A DNA stretch of 64,000 nucleotides from Konateibacter massiliensis (GTDB lineage: Bacteria; Bacillota; Clostridia; Lachnospirales; Lachnospiraceae). The stretch covers positions 1,579,931 through 1,643,930 of the forward strand of contig NZ_LT860099.1 of the NCBI RefSeq assembly GCF_900184995.1, written 5' to 3'. A program made the translations under genes and the position numbers. A model generated the notes under the pieces. The model had not been told where the DNA came from. It saw nothing but the letters and a program-made list of their open reading frames with translations, and searched no databases. This document shows, piece after piece, positions 57,253 through 64,000 of this stretch (position 1 is the first letter of the stretch; the number at the start of each line of letters is the position of its first letter).

Positions 57253-58947
57253 TTATTTCACTACGAAATGTCTGTGGAACAGCTTATGTTCTTTTCCTTT
57301 TATCGAGGTCTGGTACATATGAAGCAATACCGGATTCTCATCTGGATAACGAATGTTAGACATTGCATCTGTCTTATAAAGTCCTTCCATACGTTTCTTC
57401 TTTGTTCTTGCTCCGGCAAACGGAGGCTGGCCTCCGCCCATGATACAGCCTCTTCGGCAAGCCATCACTTCAACAAAATCATAGCTTACTTCTCCAGCCT
57501 TTATTCTGTCAAGCAGTCTGCCTGCATCGGCAAGTCCGTGAACAACGGCAATTTTTACTTCTCTCTCTCCCAAAGTAATCGTTGCTTCCTTCACTGCATC
57601 TTCACCGCGCACTCCCGTGTAGCTGATTTCTTTTATATTCTGATAACTCTTCTCCTTGGCAAGTCGACGAAGAACAGCTTCTGCCACACCACCGGTTGTT
57701 CCGAATATCGTTCCACCGCCGGAGGCTACCGCAAACGGCATATCCGCTGCCTCAGCTTCCAATGCCCCAAATCGGATACCTACCTGCTTAATCATACGGA
57801 TTACTTCCTGTGTTGTGATAACATAGTCCGTATCCTGCATTCCGTCGGTAAAGTTATCCGGTCTTAAAATCTCACCCTTTTTCGCCGTACAAGGCATGAT
57901 GGATACTACGATTGTCTTCTTATTTTCCTTCTCATCCTTCTCCTTAAAGTGGTCCTTGATCAGTGGTGAGAACATACCCTGCGGAGAGCGGCAGGTGGAT
58001 ACATTATCTGTAAACTCCGGATATTTGTTTTCACAGTATTTTACCCAGCCCGGACAACAGGAGGTAAAGAGCGGTAATTTTTCGTCCTTTTCCAGACGCT
58101 CTGCAAATTCTTTCGCTTCCTCCATTACAGTCAAATCAGCTGCAAAGCTTGTATCATAAATCTCATCAAATCCCATGATGCGAAGTGCTGTCACTAATTT
58201 TCCAAAGCTGTTTTCACCCTTCGGAATATTGAAGCTGTCACCTACGGCAACTCGAACTGCCGGTGCCACCTGCGCTACCACACGCACATTCGGGTCGCTG
58301 ATTGCATTCCAAACCTCTGTTACGTTCGTGCGAACGGAGATTGCCGCTGTCGGACAGACAACCGCACATTGACCGCAGCCTACGCAATCTGTCTCTGACA
58401 ATGTTCTGTTGAAAGCAGGCATAACCTGAGTTTCAGAACCTCTGAATGCGAAGTCGATTGCCCCGATTCCTTGAATTTCATCGCAGGTACGCACACAGTC
58501 ACCGCACAGAATGCACTTGTTCGGGTCACGCACGATAGAAGGTGAACTCATATCCAAAGGTATCTGCTTTTTATTATTTAAGAAACGAACCGCATGTACG
58601 CCGACACGGTATGCCAAATCCTGTAAGGAACAGGCACCGTTTTTCTGACAGGTTGTACAGTCTCTGCAGTGAGAGGAAAGAAGCAGCTCGATAATCAGGC
58701 GGCGGTAGGACTGGATTTTCTTTGTATTCGTGTAAATTACCATTCCCGCTCTCGGCTGTTCGGAACAGGAGGCAAAAATACGTCCTCTGTCATCTTCTAC
58801 TACACACATTCTGCAAGCTCCATAGATGGAAAGCTCTGAGTGATAACAAAACGTAGGCAAATCAATTCCCGCTTTACGAATCAAGGAAAGAATATTTTTT
58901 TCGCCCTCGATAGGTACACGTTTCGTATCTATTGTTATATAATCCAT
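57253..58947 (-). CDS. hydA: [FeFe] hydrogenase catalytic subunit, HydA/HndD type
   Basis: 564 residues from the ATG at 58945-58947 with GGAGGAAGG ahead. Cofactor sites in order: N-terminal 2Fe-2S (CYHSELSIYGACRMC and FASC), His-ligated 4Fe-4S (HCRDCTTCQKNGAC), two 4Fe-4S (CILCGDCVRTC and CVGCGQCAVVC), then the H-cluster motifs TSCCPGW, MPCTAKKGE and MACRRGCIMGGGQP. It makes or oxidises hydrogen in the cytosol. Size and partners match the trimeric NAD(P)- and ferredoxin-linked bifurcating enzymes. It follows hydB after 14 bases. Confidence 0.97.
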   Translation of the reverse strand: MDYITIDTKRVPIEGEKNILSLIRKAGIDLPTFCYHSELSIYGACRMCVVEDDRGRIFASCSEQPRAGMVIYTNTKKIQSYRRLIIELLLSSHCRDCTTCQKNGACSLQDLAYRVGVHAVRFLNNKKQIPLDMSSPSIVRDPNKCILCGDCVRTCDEIQGIGAIDFAFRGSETQVMPAFNRTLSETDCVGCGQCAVVCPTAAISVRTNVTEVWNAISDPNVRVVAQVAPAVRVAVGDSFNIPKGENSFGKLVTALRIMGFDEIYDTSFAADLTVMEEAKEFAERLEKDEKLPLFTSCCPGWVKYCENKYPEFTDNVSTCRSPQGMFSPLIKDHFKEKDEKENKKTIVVSIMPCTAKKGEILRPDNFTDGMQDTDYVITTQEVIRMIKQVGIRFGALEAEAADMPFAVASGGGTIFGTTGGVAEAVLRRLAKEKSYQNIKEISYTGVRGEDAVKEATITLGEREVKIAVVHGLADAGRLLDRIKAGEVSYDFVEVMACRRGCIMGGGQPPFAGARTKKKRMEGLYKTDAMSNIRYPDENPVLLHMYQTSIKGKEHKLFHRHFVVK

Positions 58948-58961
58948 AGTCAACCTTCCTC

Positions 58962-60833
58962 CTAGTTTTCTGTATAAATTGCATCAAACGGACAGTTTTC
59001 AATACAAGCACCGCATTTGATACATGTGTCAATATCAATGATAAATGGTTCCTTTACTTTTCCGCTGATTGCATTTACCGGACAGTTGCGCGCACACTTG
59101 GAACATCCCTTACATGTTTCCGGATTGATGATGTAACGCACCATTGCCTGACAGTTGCCCGTCTTACAGCGTTTGTCTACTACATGATCCTCGTATTCCT
59201 TGCGGAAATTCTTCAAGGTACTGAGTACCGGCAATGCCGCACTCTTTCCTAAGCCACACAGAGACGTTGCCGTAATCGCTTCACCAAGTTCCTCCAACGT
59301 ATCCAAATCCTCCAAGGTTCCGTTTCCTGCCACAATGCGCTCTAAGATTTCCAGCATTCGTTTTGTTCCCTCACGGCAAGGTACGCATTTACCACAGCTT
59401 TCGTTCTGGGTAAAGTTCATAAAGAAACGTGCAACCTCAACCATACAGGTTCCTTCGTCCATAACTACGAGACCGCCGGAGCCAATCATTGCACCGAGCT
59501 TTGACAAGGAGTCAAAATCCAGCTTTACATCAAGATTATCTAACACAAGACAGCCGCCGGACGGTCCACCGATTTGTACTGCCTTGAAGTTTGCATCATT
59601 TTTTACACCGCCGCCGATATCGTATACGATTTCACGCAGAGTCGTTCCCATCGGAACCTCAATCAGACCGGTGTTATTTACGCTTCCCGTGATGGCAAAT
59701 GCCTTTGTTCCCGGGCTGTTCTCCGTTCCGATTTCGTGATACCAGCCTGCTCCGTTTTGAATAATCATTGGAACATTGGCGTAGGTCTCTACGTTATTTA
59801 AAACGGTAGGCTTTCCAAAAAGTCCCTGTTCTACGGTTCTAGGCGGCTTTGTACGAGGCATACCTCTCTCGCCCTCAATGGAGGCGGTCAGAGCACTACC
59901 CTCACCACAGACAAAGGCACCCGCTCCGCGGTTGATGTGGATACGGAAGTTAAAACCGGAGCCTAAAATATTTTCACCCAGCAATCCGCTGTTTTCTGCT
60001 TCTTCTATTGCGATTTTCAAACGCTTGATTGCCAGCGGATATTCCGCACGCACATAGATATAACCTTCCTGAGCACCTACCGCATATGCGGCAATCGCCA
60101 TACCTTCAAGCATCTTATGAGGGTCACCCTCCATAACGCTTCGATCCATGAATGCACCCGGATCGCCCTCATCACCGTTACAGACAACGTAGCGAATTTT
60201 CTCCTGCTGTCTTGCTACCTGCTTCCACTTATAGCCTGTCTGGAAGCCGCCGCCCCCGCGTCCGCGAAGGTTTGATTCACTTATTTCATTTACGATATCC
60301 TCCGGCTTCATCTCAAACAGAGCCTTTTCCAAAGCGCTGTAACCGCCTGCTGCTATATATTCTCCAATATCCTCTGCATTGATATGTCCGCAGTTTTTCA
60401 GGACATGTCTTGTCTGCTTTGCATAGAACGGAATGCTTTCCTGTTCTTTGTATACGTTTCCGTCCTGCTGGTACATCAAATGTTCTACCGGTTCACCCTT
60501 CAGAACAGTCGTGTTAAAAATCTCCTCGCAATCTTCTTCCTTCACTTTTATGTAAAGATAATTCCAAGGCTCAATTCTCACCAACGGTCCCATTTCACAG
60601 AAGCCATGGCATCCGCTTGGGTGAACGCCGACATGTGCTGCTTCCTCGGCAAATTCCAGTGTAACGCCTTCTACCCCTTTTGCCATCTCTTTCAGCTTGT
60701 TGTAAATTTTTCCTGAACCACCTGCAAGACATCCTGTTCCGGCACAAATTAAAATACGGCAATTTTCTTTTTTCATCTTATTTATTGCCTGTATTCTTTC
60801 CTTCTGAAGGTCTTCTCTTGTCTCTAATTTCAT
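58962..60833 (-). CDS. hydB: Hydrogenase NuoF-like flavin subunit, HydB/HndC type
   Basis: 623 residues. An N-terminal thioredoxin-like 2Fe-2S domain (RILICAGTGCLAGG, then CHGFCEMGPLV) is followed by the NuoF core: GRGGGGFQTGYKWK for NAD(P)H, VCNGDEGDPGAFMDRSVMEGDPHKMLEG for FMN, and ESCGKCVPCREGTKRMLEIL for a 4Fe-4S. The C-terminus adds two ferredoxin-like clusters (CKGCSKCARNCPVNA, CIKCGACIENCPFDA). It exchanges electrons between NAD(H) and the hydrogenase or ferredoxin. It overlaps hydC by 4 bases. Confidence 0.96.
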   Translation of the reverse strand: MKLETREDLQKERIQAINKMKKENCRILICAGTGCLAGGSGKIYNKLKEMAKGVEGVTLEFAEEAAHVGVHPSGCHGFCEMGPLVRIEPWNYLYIKVKEEDCEEIFNTTVLKGEPVEHLMYQQDGNVYKEQESIPFYAKQTRHVLKNCGHINAEDIGEYIAAGGYSALEKALFEMKPEDIVNEISESNLRGRGGGGFQTGYKWKQVARQQEKIRYVVCNGDEGDPGAFMDRSVMEGDPHKMLEGMAIAAYAVGAQEGYIYVRAEYPLAIKRLKIAIEEAENSGLLGENILGSGFNFRIHINRGAGAFVCGEGSALTASIEGERGMPRTKPPRTVEQGLFGKPTVLNNVETYANVPMIIQNGAGWYHEIGTENSPGTKAFAITGSVNNTGLIEVPMGTTLREIVYDIGGGVKNDANFKAVQIGGPSGGCLVLDNLDVKLDFDSLSKLGAMIGSGGLVVMDEGTCMVEVARFFMNFTQNESCGKCVPCREGTKRMLEILERIVAGNGTLEDLDTLEELGEAITATSLCGLGKSAALPVLSTLKNFRKEYEDHVVDKRCKTGNCQAMVRYIINPETCKGCSKCARNCPVNAISGKVKEPFIIDIDTCIKCGACIENCPFDAIYTEN

Positions 60834-61309
60834 GCCTCTGCCCCCCTCAGTTCTCCGATCAGCTCGCTTACTTTTTCTGGTGTCATCGCCGGATATACCT
60901 CGTCATTGACAGTAAGCACAGGGGCTAGTCCACATGCTCCCAGACAGGATACGGTTTCCAGTGTAAACAGCATGTCCTCTGTTGTATGTTTTTCTTTTGT
61001 CAGGTTTAGCTCTTTATACAGTCTGTCCAAAATCAATGAAGATTTTCTAACATGACAGGCTGTGCCATCACAGACACGGATTACATATTTTCCCTTTGCC
61101 TCAAATGAAAAATTTTCGTAAAACGTTGCGACACTGTAAGCCTTTGCCTCGTTAATTCCCAATTGTTTCGCAACATAACTTAACAATTCGGCTGGTAGAT
61201 ATCGATAAAAAGTCTGAATATCCTGAATAATCGGAATCAGTGCTCTCTGTGTTCTACCGTGTTGTGCAATAATTTCATCTGCTTTGCCATAATACGATTG
61301 TTCCAACAT
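60830..61309 (-). CDS. hydC: Hydrogenase NuoE-like 2Fe-2S subunit, HydC/HndA type
   Basis: 159 residues with the thioredoxin-like 2Fe-2S fold: AELLSYVAKQLGINEAKAYSVATFYENF, then the cysteine pairs VCDGTACHVRKS and VSCLGACGLAPVLTVNDEVY. It is the small electron-transfer subunit of the trimeric hydrogenase. First gene of the operon, overlapping hydB by 4 bases. Confidence 0.95.
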   Translation of the reverse strand: MLEQSYYGKADEIIAQHGRTQRALIPIIQDIQTFYRYLPAELLSYVAKQLGINEAKAYSVATFYENFSFEAKGKYVIRVCDGTACHVRKSSLILDRLYKELNLTKEKHTTEDMLFTLETVSCLGACGLAPVLTVNDEVYPAMTPEKVSELIGELRGAEA

Positions 61310-61344
61310 TTTATACCTTCCTTCCCAAAATATATGTATATTCT

Positions 61345-61373
61345 ACTATATTATTAAGAAGAAATAAAGTCTA
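61345..61373 (-). promoter_or_regulatory. Candidate promoter of hydCBA
   Basis: Reverse strand TAGACT (61368-61373), 17 bases, TATAGT (61345-61350), 35 bases before the hydC start. Matches to consensus are moderate. Confidence 0.45.
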
Positions 61374-61485
61374 TTTTGTTAAAAATATATCAATTTTTCT
61401 CTTTTTTTCGCCGATATTCTATATTATTTTACTAGGAATAGTGTGTTAGGAACAACTACCTTCACTCTACGAGTTTACATAACAA

Positions 61486-61515
61486 AGGCACTCATTTCTA
61501 AACAAATGAGTGCCT
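61486..61515. terminator. Hairpin after the DUF2325 gene
   Basis: AGGCACTCATTT (61486-61497) pairs perfectly with AAATGAGTGCCT (61504-61515), 6-base loop. Only short T-runs; it lies 28 bases past the DUF2325 stop. Confidence 0.65.
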
Positions 61516-61543
61516 AAAATTCTATCTTTTTATTCAACTTGTC

Positions 61544-61831
61544 TTACTCCGCCTTACAGAGTGTCTCTAATATATCATTCAAAGCATTGCCGCTGCTGGA
61601 ATGGCAGCGTACTACATCAGTATTTTTCTTTTCCGCTTCCGCCAATGCGGAGCGTACCATTTTATGGGAAACCGTATTGGTAAACAAAATAATGACATCG
61701 GGACTTCCAATCTGCTCCCCAAATTTTCCTGACATCTTTGTGAAAATTTTAGCTTTACACTTGTACTCTTTGCAAATCTTTTTATACTGACAGACCATAC
61801 GGTCGTGCCCTCCGATAATTACAACGCTCAT
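61544..61831 (-). CDS. DUF2325-family protein
   Basis: 95 residues: SVVIIGGHDRMVCQYKKICKEYKCKAKIFTKM and IGSPDVIILFTNTVSHKMVRSALAEAEKKNTDVVRCHSSSGNAL are the DUF2325 hallmarks, common in Clostridia beside iron transport and flavodoxin genes. Function is unknown; the fold is a small Rossmann-like domain with Cys residues in MVCQYKKICKEYKC. It is the last gene of the leftward group that starts at 62941, 61 bases after the flavodoxin stop, though a GC-rich hairpin at 61863-61882 lies between them. Confidence 0.85.
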   Translation of the reverse strand: MSVVIIGGHDRMVCQYKKICKEYKCKAKIFTKMSGKFGEQIGSPDVIILFTNTVSHKMVRSALAEAEKKNTDVVRCHSSSGNALNDILETLCKAE

Positions 61832-61862
61832 AAATACCCCTTTCTATCTATCTTTTGTTTTG

Positions 61863-61882
61863 CCGCCGCCTTTCGGCAGCGG
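61863..61882 (-). promoter_or_regulatory. GC-rich intercistronic hairpin
   Basis: CCGCCGCC (61863-61870) and GGCAGCGG (61875-61882) with a 4-base loop, GAAA on the reverse strand; one G-U pair. No T-run follows, so it is more likely an mRNA stabiliser for flavodoxin than a terminator. Confidence 0.5.
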
Positions 61883-61892
61883 TCAAATTGTG

Positions 61893-62324
61893 TTACAGCG
61901 CTGCCAGTTCTTTTCCGAGCTCGCCGCACTGTGCCAGCACATCATCTCCCGGGTCATTATTGCATATCAGCCCTTTTCCACCTACAAGGATGGCACCGGC
62001 TTCCTTCATTCTTGCTTCCCAGTCTCTCATCCATTCTCCGTCACCCCAGTCATAGGAGCCAAATAGCGCCACATGCTTGCCGGATACGAACTTGGTCACC
62101 TCTTCCACAAACGGTTCCATCTCGTCTTCCTCAAGCACTTCTGAGCCCATTGCCGGACATCCCAGTGCAAATACCTGCGCTTCCTTTAAGGCATCCGCTG
62201 AAGCTCGTGATACTTCCAAAACCTCAACCTCTTTACCAGCCAAAGTTACTCCCTGACCGATTGCATTTGCCATTGCTTCTGTATTACCTGTCTGTGACCA
62301 AAAAATTACACTAATTTTACTCAT
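61893..62324 (-). CDS. Short-chain flavodoxin
   Basis: 143 residues. FMN phosphate loop FWSQTGNTEAMANAIGQG, first flavin loop FALGCPAMGSEVLEEDEMEPFVEE and the second FGSYDWGDGEWMRDWEARM are all conserved. It is a low-potential electron carrier that replaces ferredoxin when iron is scarce. It overlaps the DUF3793 gene by 4 bases and shares its promoter, which has a metal-repressor-like palindrome. The nearby Fur and feoB genes support iron control. Confidence 0.95.
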   Translation of the reverse strand: MSKISVIFWSQTGNTEAMANAIGQGVTLAGKEVEVLEVSRASADALKEAQVFALGCPAMGSEVLEEDEMEPFVEEVTKFVSGKHVALFGSYDWGDGEWMRDWEARMKEAGAILVGGKGLICNNDPGDDVLAQCGELGKELAAL

Positions 62325-62941
62325 CCTCTTATCCTCCTAGAATAGTTATAAGCCGAACCATATCCAATTATGTCCAGTATGCTTGCCCCCTGTGAAACCA
62401 AGCGTATCATCGTTTCCTTTGCCTCATTGAATTGCTCAAATATCTTTTGTTTCTCCGCTGCATTTTCATACACCTTCCAATAGCCGACCAGCAAAGGTTT
62501 TTGTCCCTTGTTTACAATAAAGCCATAGACATCCTCAACCGGATAGCCAAGTGCTAACCCAAGCTCATGAGGGAATGTATCTCCTCCTCCCATGTACTGC
62601 TCGTACTTTAATCTGAGTGCTATAAGAAATCCGTATAAGTCACAATACCCATAGCCAAGCAGCTTCAGCAGCTCTCTTGCTTCCTTTTGAAGAAGATACT
62701 CTGTCAATTCCGTCTCGCGGTATAATAAAAAGGTTATCTTTTCTTCTCTTTTGCATAGGATAGAAAATGAAATTCCACTGTCCTGAAACAGTTCTATGAC
62801 ATGTTTTGCATTGCTCCTATGAACAATCAGCAAATTGGATATCTTGATACCGCTCAGTAAGGGAGCGCACTGGATGGCTATCTGTATTTCCAAATCTCTC
62901 ATATTCATATTTTTGATTATCTGCAATACATCGTGGCTCAT
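62321..62941 (-). CDS. DUF3793-family protein
   Basis: 206 residues. Conserved segments: IQIAIQCAPLLSGIKISNLLIV, ILCKREEKITFLLYRETELTEYL, LLGYGYCDLYGFLIALRLKYEQY and FPHELGLALGYPVEDVYGFIVNKGQKPLLVGYWKVYEN, the DUF3793 core found in Clostridia next to flavodoxin and DUF2325 genes. Function is unknown; the genomic pairing suggests iron-related heme or electron-transfer physiology. First gene of the operon, 38 bases from its -10 box. Confidence 0.88.
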   Translation of the reverse strand: MSHDVLQIIKNMNMRDLEIQIAIQCAPLLSGIKISNLLIVHRSNAKHVIELFQDSGISFSILCKREEKITFLLYRETELTEYLLQKEARELLKLLGYGYCDLYGFLIALRLKYEQYMGGGDTFPHELGLALGYPVEDVYGFIVNKGQKPLLVGYWKVYENAAEKQKIFEQFNEAKETMIRLVSQGASILDIIGYGSAYNYSRRIRG

Positions 62942-62954
62942 TTTTCCTCCTCTG

Positions 62955-62970
62955 GTTAGTTATACCTAAC
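62955..62970. promoter_or_regulatory. Metal-repressor-like palindrome over the start site
   Basis: GTTAGTTATACCTAAC, 7 of 8 base pairs symmetric, lies just downstream of the predicted transcription start (near 62972). The TTAG..CCTAA form resembles DtxR/IdeR/MntR-type operators more than a Fur box. Confidence 0.5.
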
Positions 62971-62978
62971 TTACGTTT

Positions 62979-63007
62979 ATATTATCTAATTATATTGATT
63001 TTGTCAA
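62979..63007 (-). promoter_or_regulatory. Promoter of the DUF3793-flavodoxin-DUF2325 operon
   Basis: Reverse strand TTGACA (63002-63007), 17 bases, TAATAT (62979-62984); a near-consensus sigma-A promoter. Confidence 0.85.
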
Positions 63008-63054
63008 TATAATTAATGATTTCATTTTATCAATAAGCATTATTTCTCGATAAA

Positions 63055-63095
63055 AAAAAGTGATACTAGGATTTCATTCCCAATATCACTTTTTC
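63055..63095 (-). terminator. Terminator of feoB-fur
   Basis: Reverse strand AAAAAGTGATA (63084-63094) pairs with TATCACTTTTT (63055-63065), followed by further T. It lies 45 bases past the Fur-family stop. Confidence 0.85.
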
Positions 63096-63139
63096 TATTC
63101 ATAACAAGCAAATTTGCCTGCAATTTTATTTGTATTCAA

Positions 63140-63628
63140 CTACTTGCATACTTCCCCAGCACAATCGCATTGTCTTACTATGACATTTTGAATATTCTGG
63201 TTATCCAGATAGCCACACACTCTTAAGCCTTCTTTAATCACGCTGTTCCAGCTCTTGGCTGAAAAATGATATACCGTGCTGTCATCCAGCTCAATCGTGC
63301 ACACATCCTCCAGCTCACATTTGTCAGAGCATGCAACTTTATACATGTTTTTCCGGCTGATAGCCCCGATTTCCTCTAATTTATTAATCATGCGATATAC
63401 CGTCGCACTTCCGATGTTTCTGTCGATGCTGGACGCCTTATAATAAATTTCTTTACAGCTTGAGCACTCATTTTCGAGAATAACCCCCAGTAGCAAAAGT
63501 CTTTGCTTGGTTATTCTGCAGCCGTTTTCCTTCAGCCGCTCTATGATAATATCCCGCTGCATTTGGGTTCTTAAATAGCTATCGCTGTCTTGCCTTACCT
63601 TACCTGCACTATTTTTATTCCGGGCCAT
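63140..63628 (-). CDS. Fur-family metal-responsive regulator
   Basis: 162 residues. Winged helix: IIIERLKENGCRITKQRLLLLGVILENE, then SATVYRMINKLEEIGAISRK. The dimerisation half is shorter and odd: the usual HHHH and HxHxxC metal sites are replaced by a Cys-rich pattern (SDKCELEDVC, VCGYLDNQ, RQCDCAGEVCK), so metal binding may use thiolates. The N-terminus carries a 25-residue polar extension. It begins 32 bases after the feoB stop behind GGGAGG, so it is cotranscribed with the ferrous iron transporter and probably controls it. Confidence 0.88.
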   Translation of the reverse strand: MARNKNSAGKVRQDSDSYLRTQMQRDIIIERLKENGCRITKQRLLLLGVILENECSSCKEIYYKASSIDRNIGSATVYRMINKLEEIGAISRKNMYKVACSDKCELEDVCTIELDDSTVYHFSAKSWNSVIKEGLRVCGYLDNQNIQNVIVRQCDCAGEVCK

Positions 63629-63660
63629 AAATTCCTCCCATCTATCAACCAGCGTGTACG

Positions 63661-64000
63661 CTATTTGGCTTTCGCCGTTTTTTTCATATCAACTTTTAGT
63701 GTCTTACTCTGGCTGTACGGTCTGAACAGTAGGTAAACAAAACCAATAATCAATAAGAATGCAACTACGGTTCCGATACCGAATGCTCCGGTTGTCACAA
63801 GTGTTCCGATTTGGAATACACACAAGGACACCACATATGCCAGCAATGTCTGGTATCCGACTGCAAACCAGAACCATTTTGTATTGTTCATTTCTCTCTT
63901 AATCGCGCCCATCGCCGCAAAACAAGGTGCACAAAGAAGATTAAACACAAGGAAGGAATATGCCGCAATCGTTGTTAAGCTTGCTGCAAGGCTTCCCCAT
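63661..64000 (-). CDS. feoB: Ferrous iron transporter FeoB, C-terminal part (runs off right edge)
   Basis: About 112 C-terminal residues are inside the window and the frame stays open to the edge. The sequence AAYSFLVFNLLCAPCFAAMGAIKREM is the highly conserved last core segment of FeoB permease domains, with the Cys pair LCAPC that lies in the membrane pore. Two further membrane segments follow (VGYQTLLAYVVSLCVFQIG, IGTVVAFLLIIGFVYLLF), then a basic tail. It imports ferrous iron coupled to its N-terminal G domain, which is outside the window. It is followed by the Fur-family gene. Confidence 0.95.
   Translation of the reverse strand, partial: WGSLAASLTTIAAYSFLVFNLLCAPCFAAMGAIKREMNNTKWFWFAVGYQTLLAYVVSLCVFQIGTLVTTGAFGIGTVVAFLLIIGFVYLLFRPYSQSKTLKVDMKKTAKAK

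Noticed and set aside
63010-63040. Fur box upstream of the DUF3793 promoter
   Set aside because: The AT-rich sequence has only scattered similarity to the Fur consensus; the palindrome at 62955 is a better operator.

Overview
The window looks like chromosome of a strictly anaerobic, AT-rich Gram-positive gut Clostridium relative, most likely a member of the Lachnospiraceae. The support is a trimeric [FeFe] hydrogenase of the bifurcating type, a CspA-like subtilase, DUF3793, DUF2325 and C_GCAxxG_C_C proteins, a YesM/YesN two-component pair beside a sugar ABC transporter, and an ECF folate transporter behind a tetrahydrofolate riboswitch. Genus cannot be fixed from the sequence alone. No rRNA, tRNA, CRISPR array, prophage or insertion sequence was seen; mobile-like content is limited to several families of short palindromic intergenic repeats.

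Layout. 1-2619: edge of an ATPase gene, an ArsC/Spx-like protein and a secreted-type subtilase. 2815-10753: a nucleoside salvage block (deoC, amidohydrolase, two permeases, a double ATPase and a BMP lipoprotein) read leftward, with a divergent DeoR-type repressor and palindromic operators between them. 10875-13722: an ABC-F ATPase, a flavin reductase and a divergent HxlR regulator. 13802-23286: a chemoreceptor, then a leftward surface operon of two tiny paralogous membrane proteins, a 1355-residue Ig-repeat membrane protein, a BspA-like LRR/Big2 protein and a PC4-like protein. 23777-30342: flavodoxin, asparagine synthetase, an anion permease, a dipeptidase and a second chemoreceptor. 30630-42133: a CUT1 sugar ABC operon with a ROK kinase, the divergent YesM/YesN pair, a Fic protein, a Crp/Fnr regulator and a GH106-like glycosidase. 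42496-50940: a thiol-redox set (CcdA-TlpA fusion, thioredoxin, rhodanese), folate transporter, diguanylate cyclase, class A PBP and a tocopherol-cyclase-like protein. 51027-57024: dus, a C_GCAxxG_C_C protein, amtB-glnK, an FGE-like protein and a PL9-like polysaccharide lyase. 57253-64000: hydABC hydrogenase, then DUF2325, flavodoxin, DUF3793, a Fur regulator and feoB, an iron-associated group.

How the parts connect. Three regulatory circuits can be read from promoter DNA. (1) Near-identical 15-bp TGTGA-N5-TCACA palindromes sit 20-21 bp upstream of TATAAT in front of the CcdA-TlpA, thioredoxin and rhodanese genes, so a Crp/Fnr protein (a candidate is encoded at 39132) probably activates a thiol-redox regulon. 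(2) A pair of 16-bp direct repeats with 23-bp period lies exactly 8 bp upstream of the -10 element of both the sugar-binding-protein gene and the GH106-like gene, so the YesN-type regulator probably co-regulates uptake and hydrolysis of one glycan. (3) Sites resembling the E. coli DeoR operator lie between the DeoR-type gene and the nucleoside operon.

The most unusual DNA is a 113-bp tandem array of hairpins with compensatory base changes (52049-52328), plus dispersed composite and nested palindromes elsewhere. All functional statements are readings of the sequence; no database search or folding program was run.
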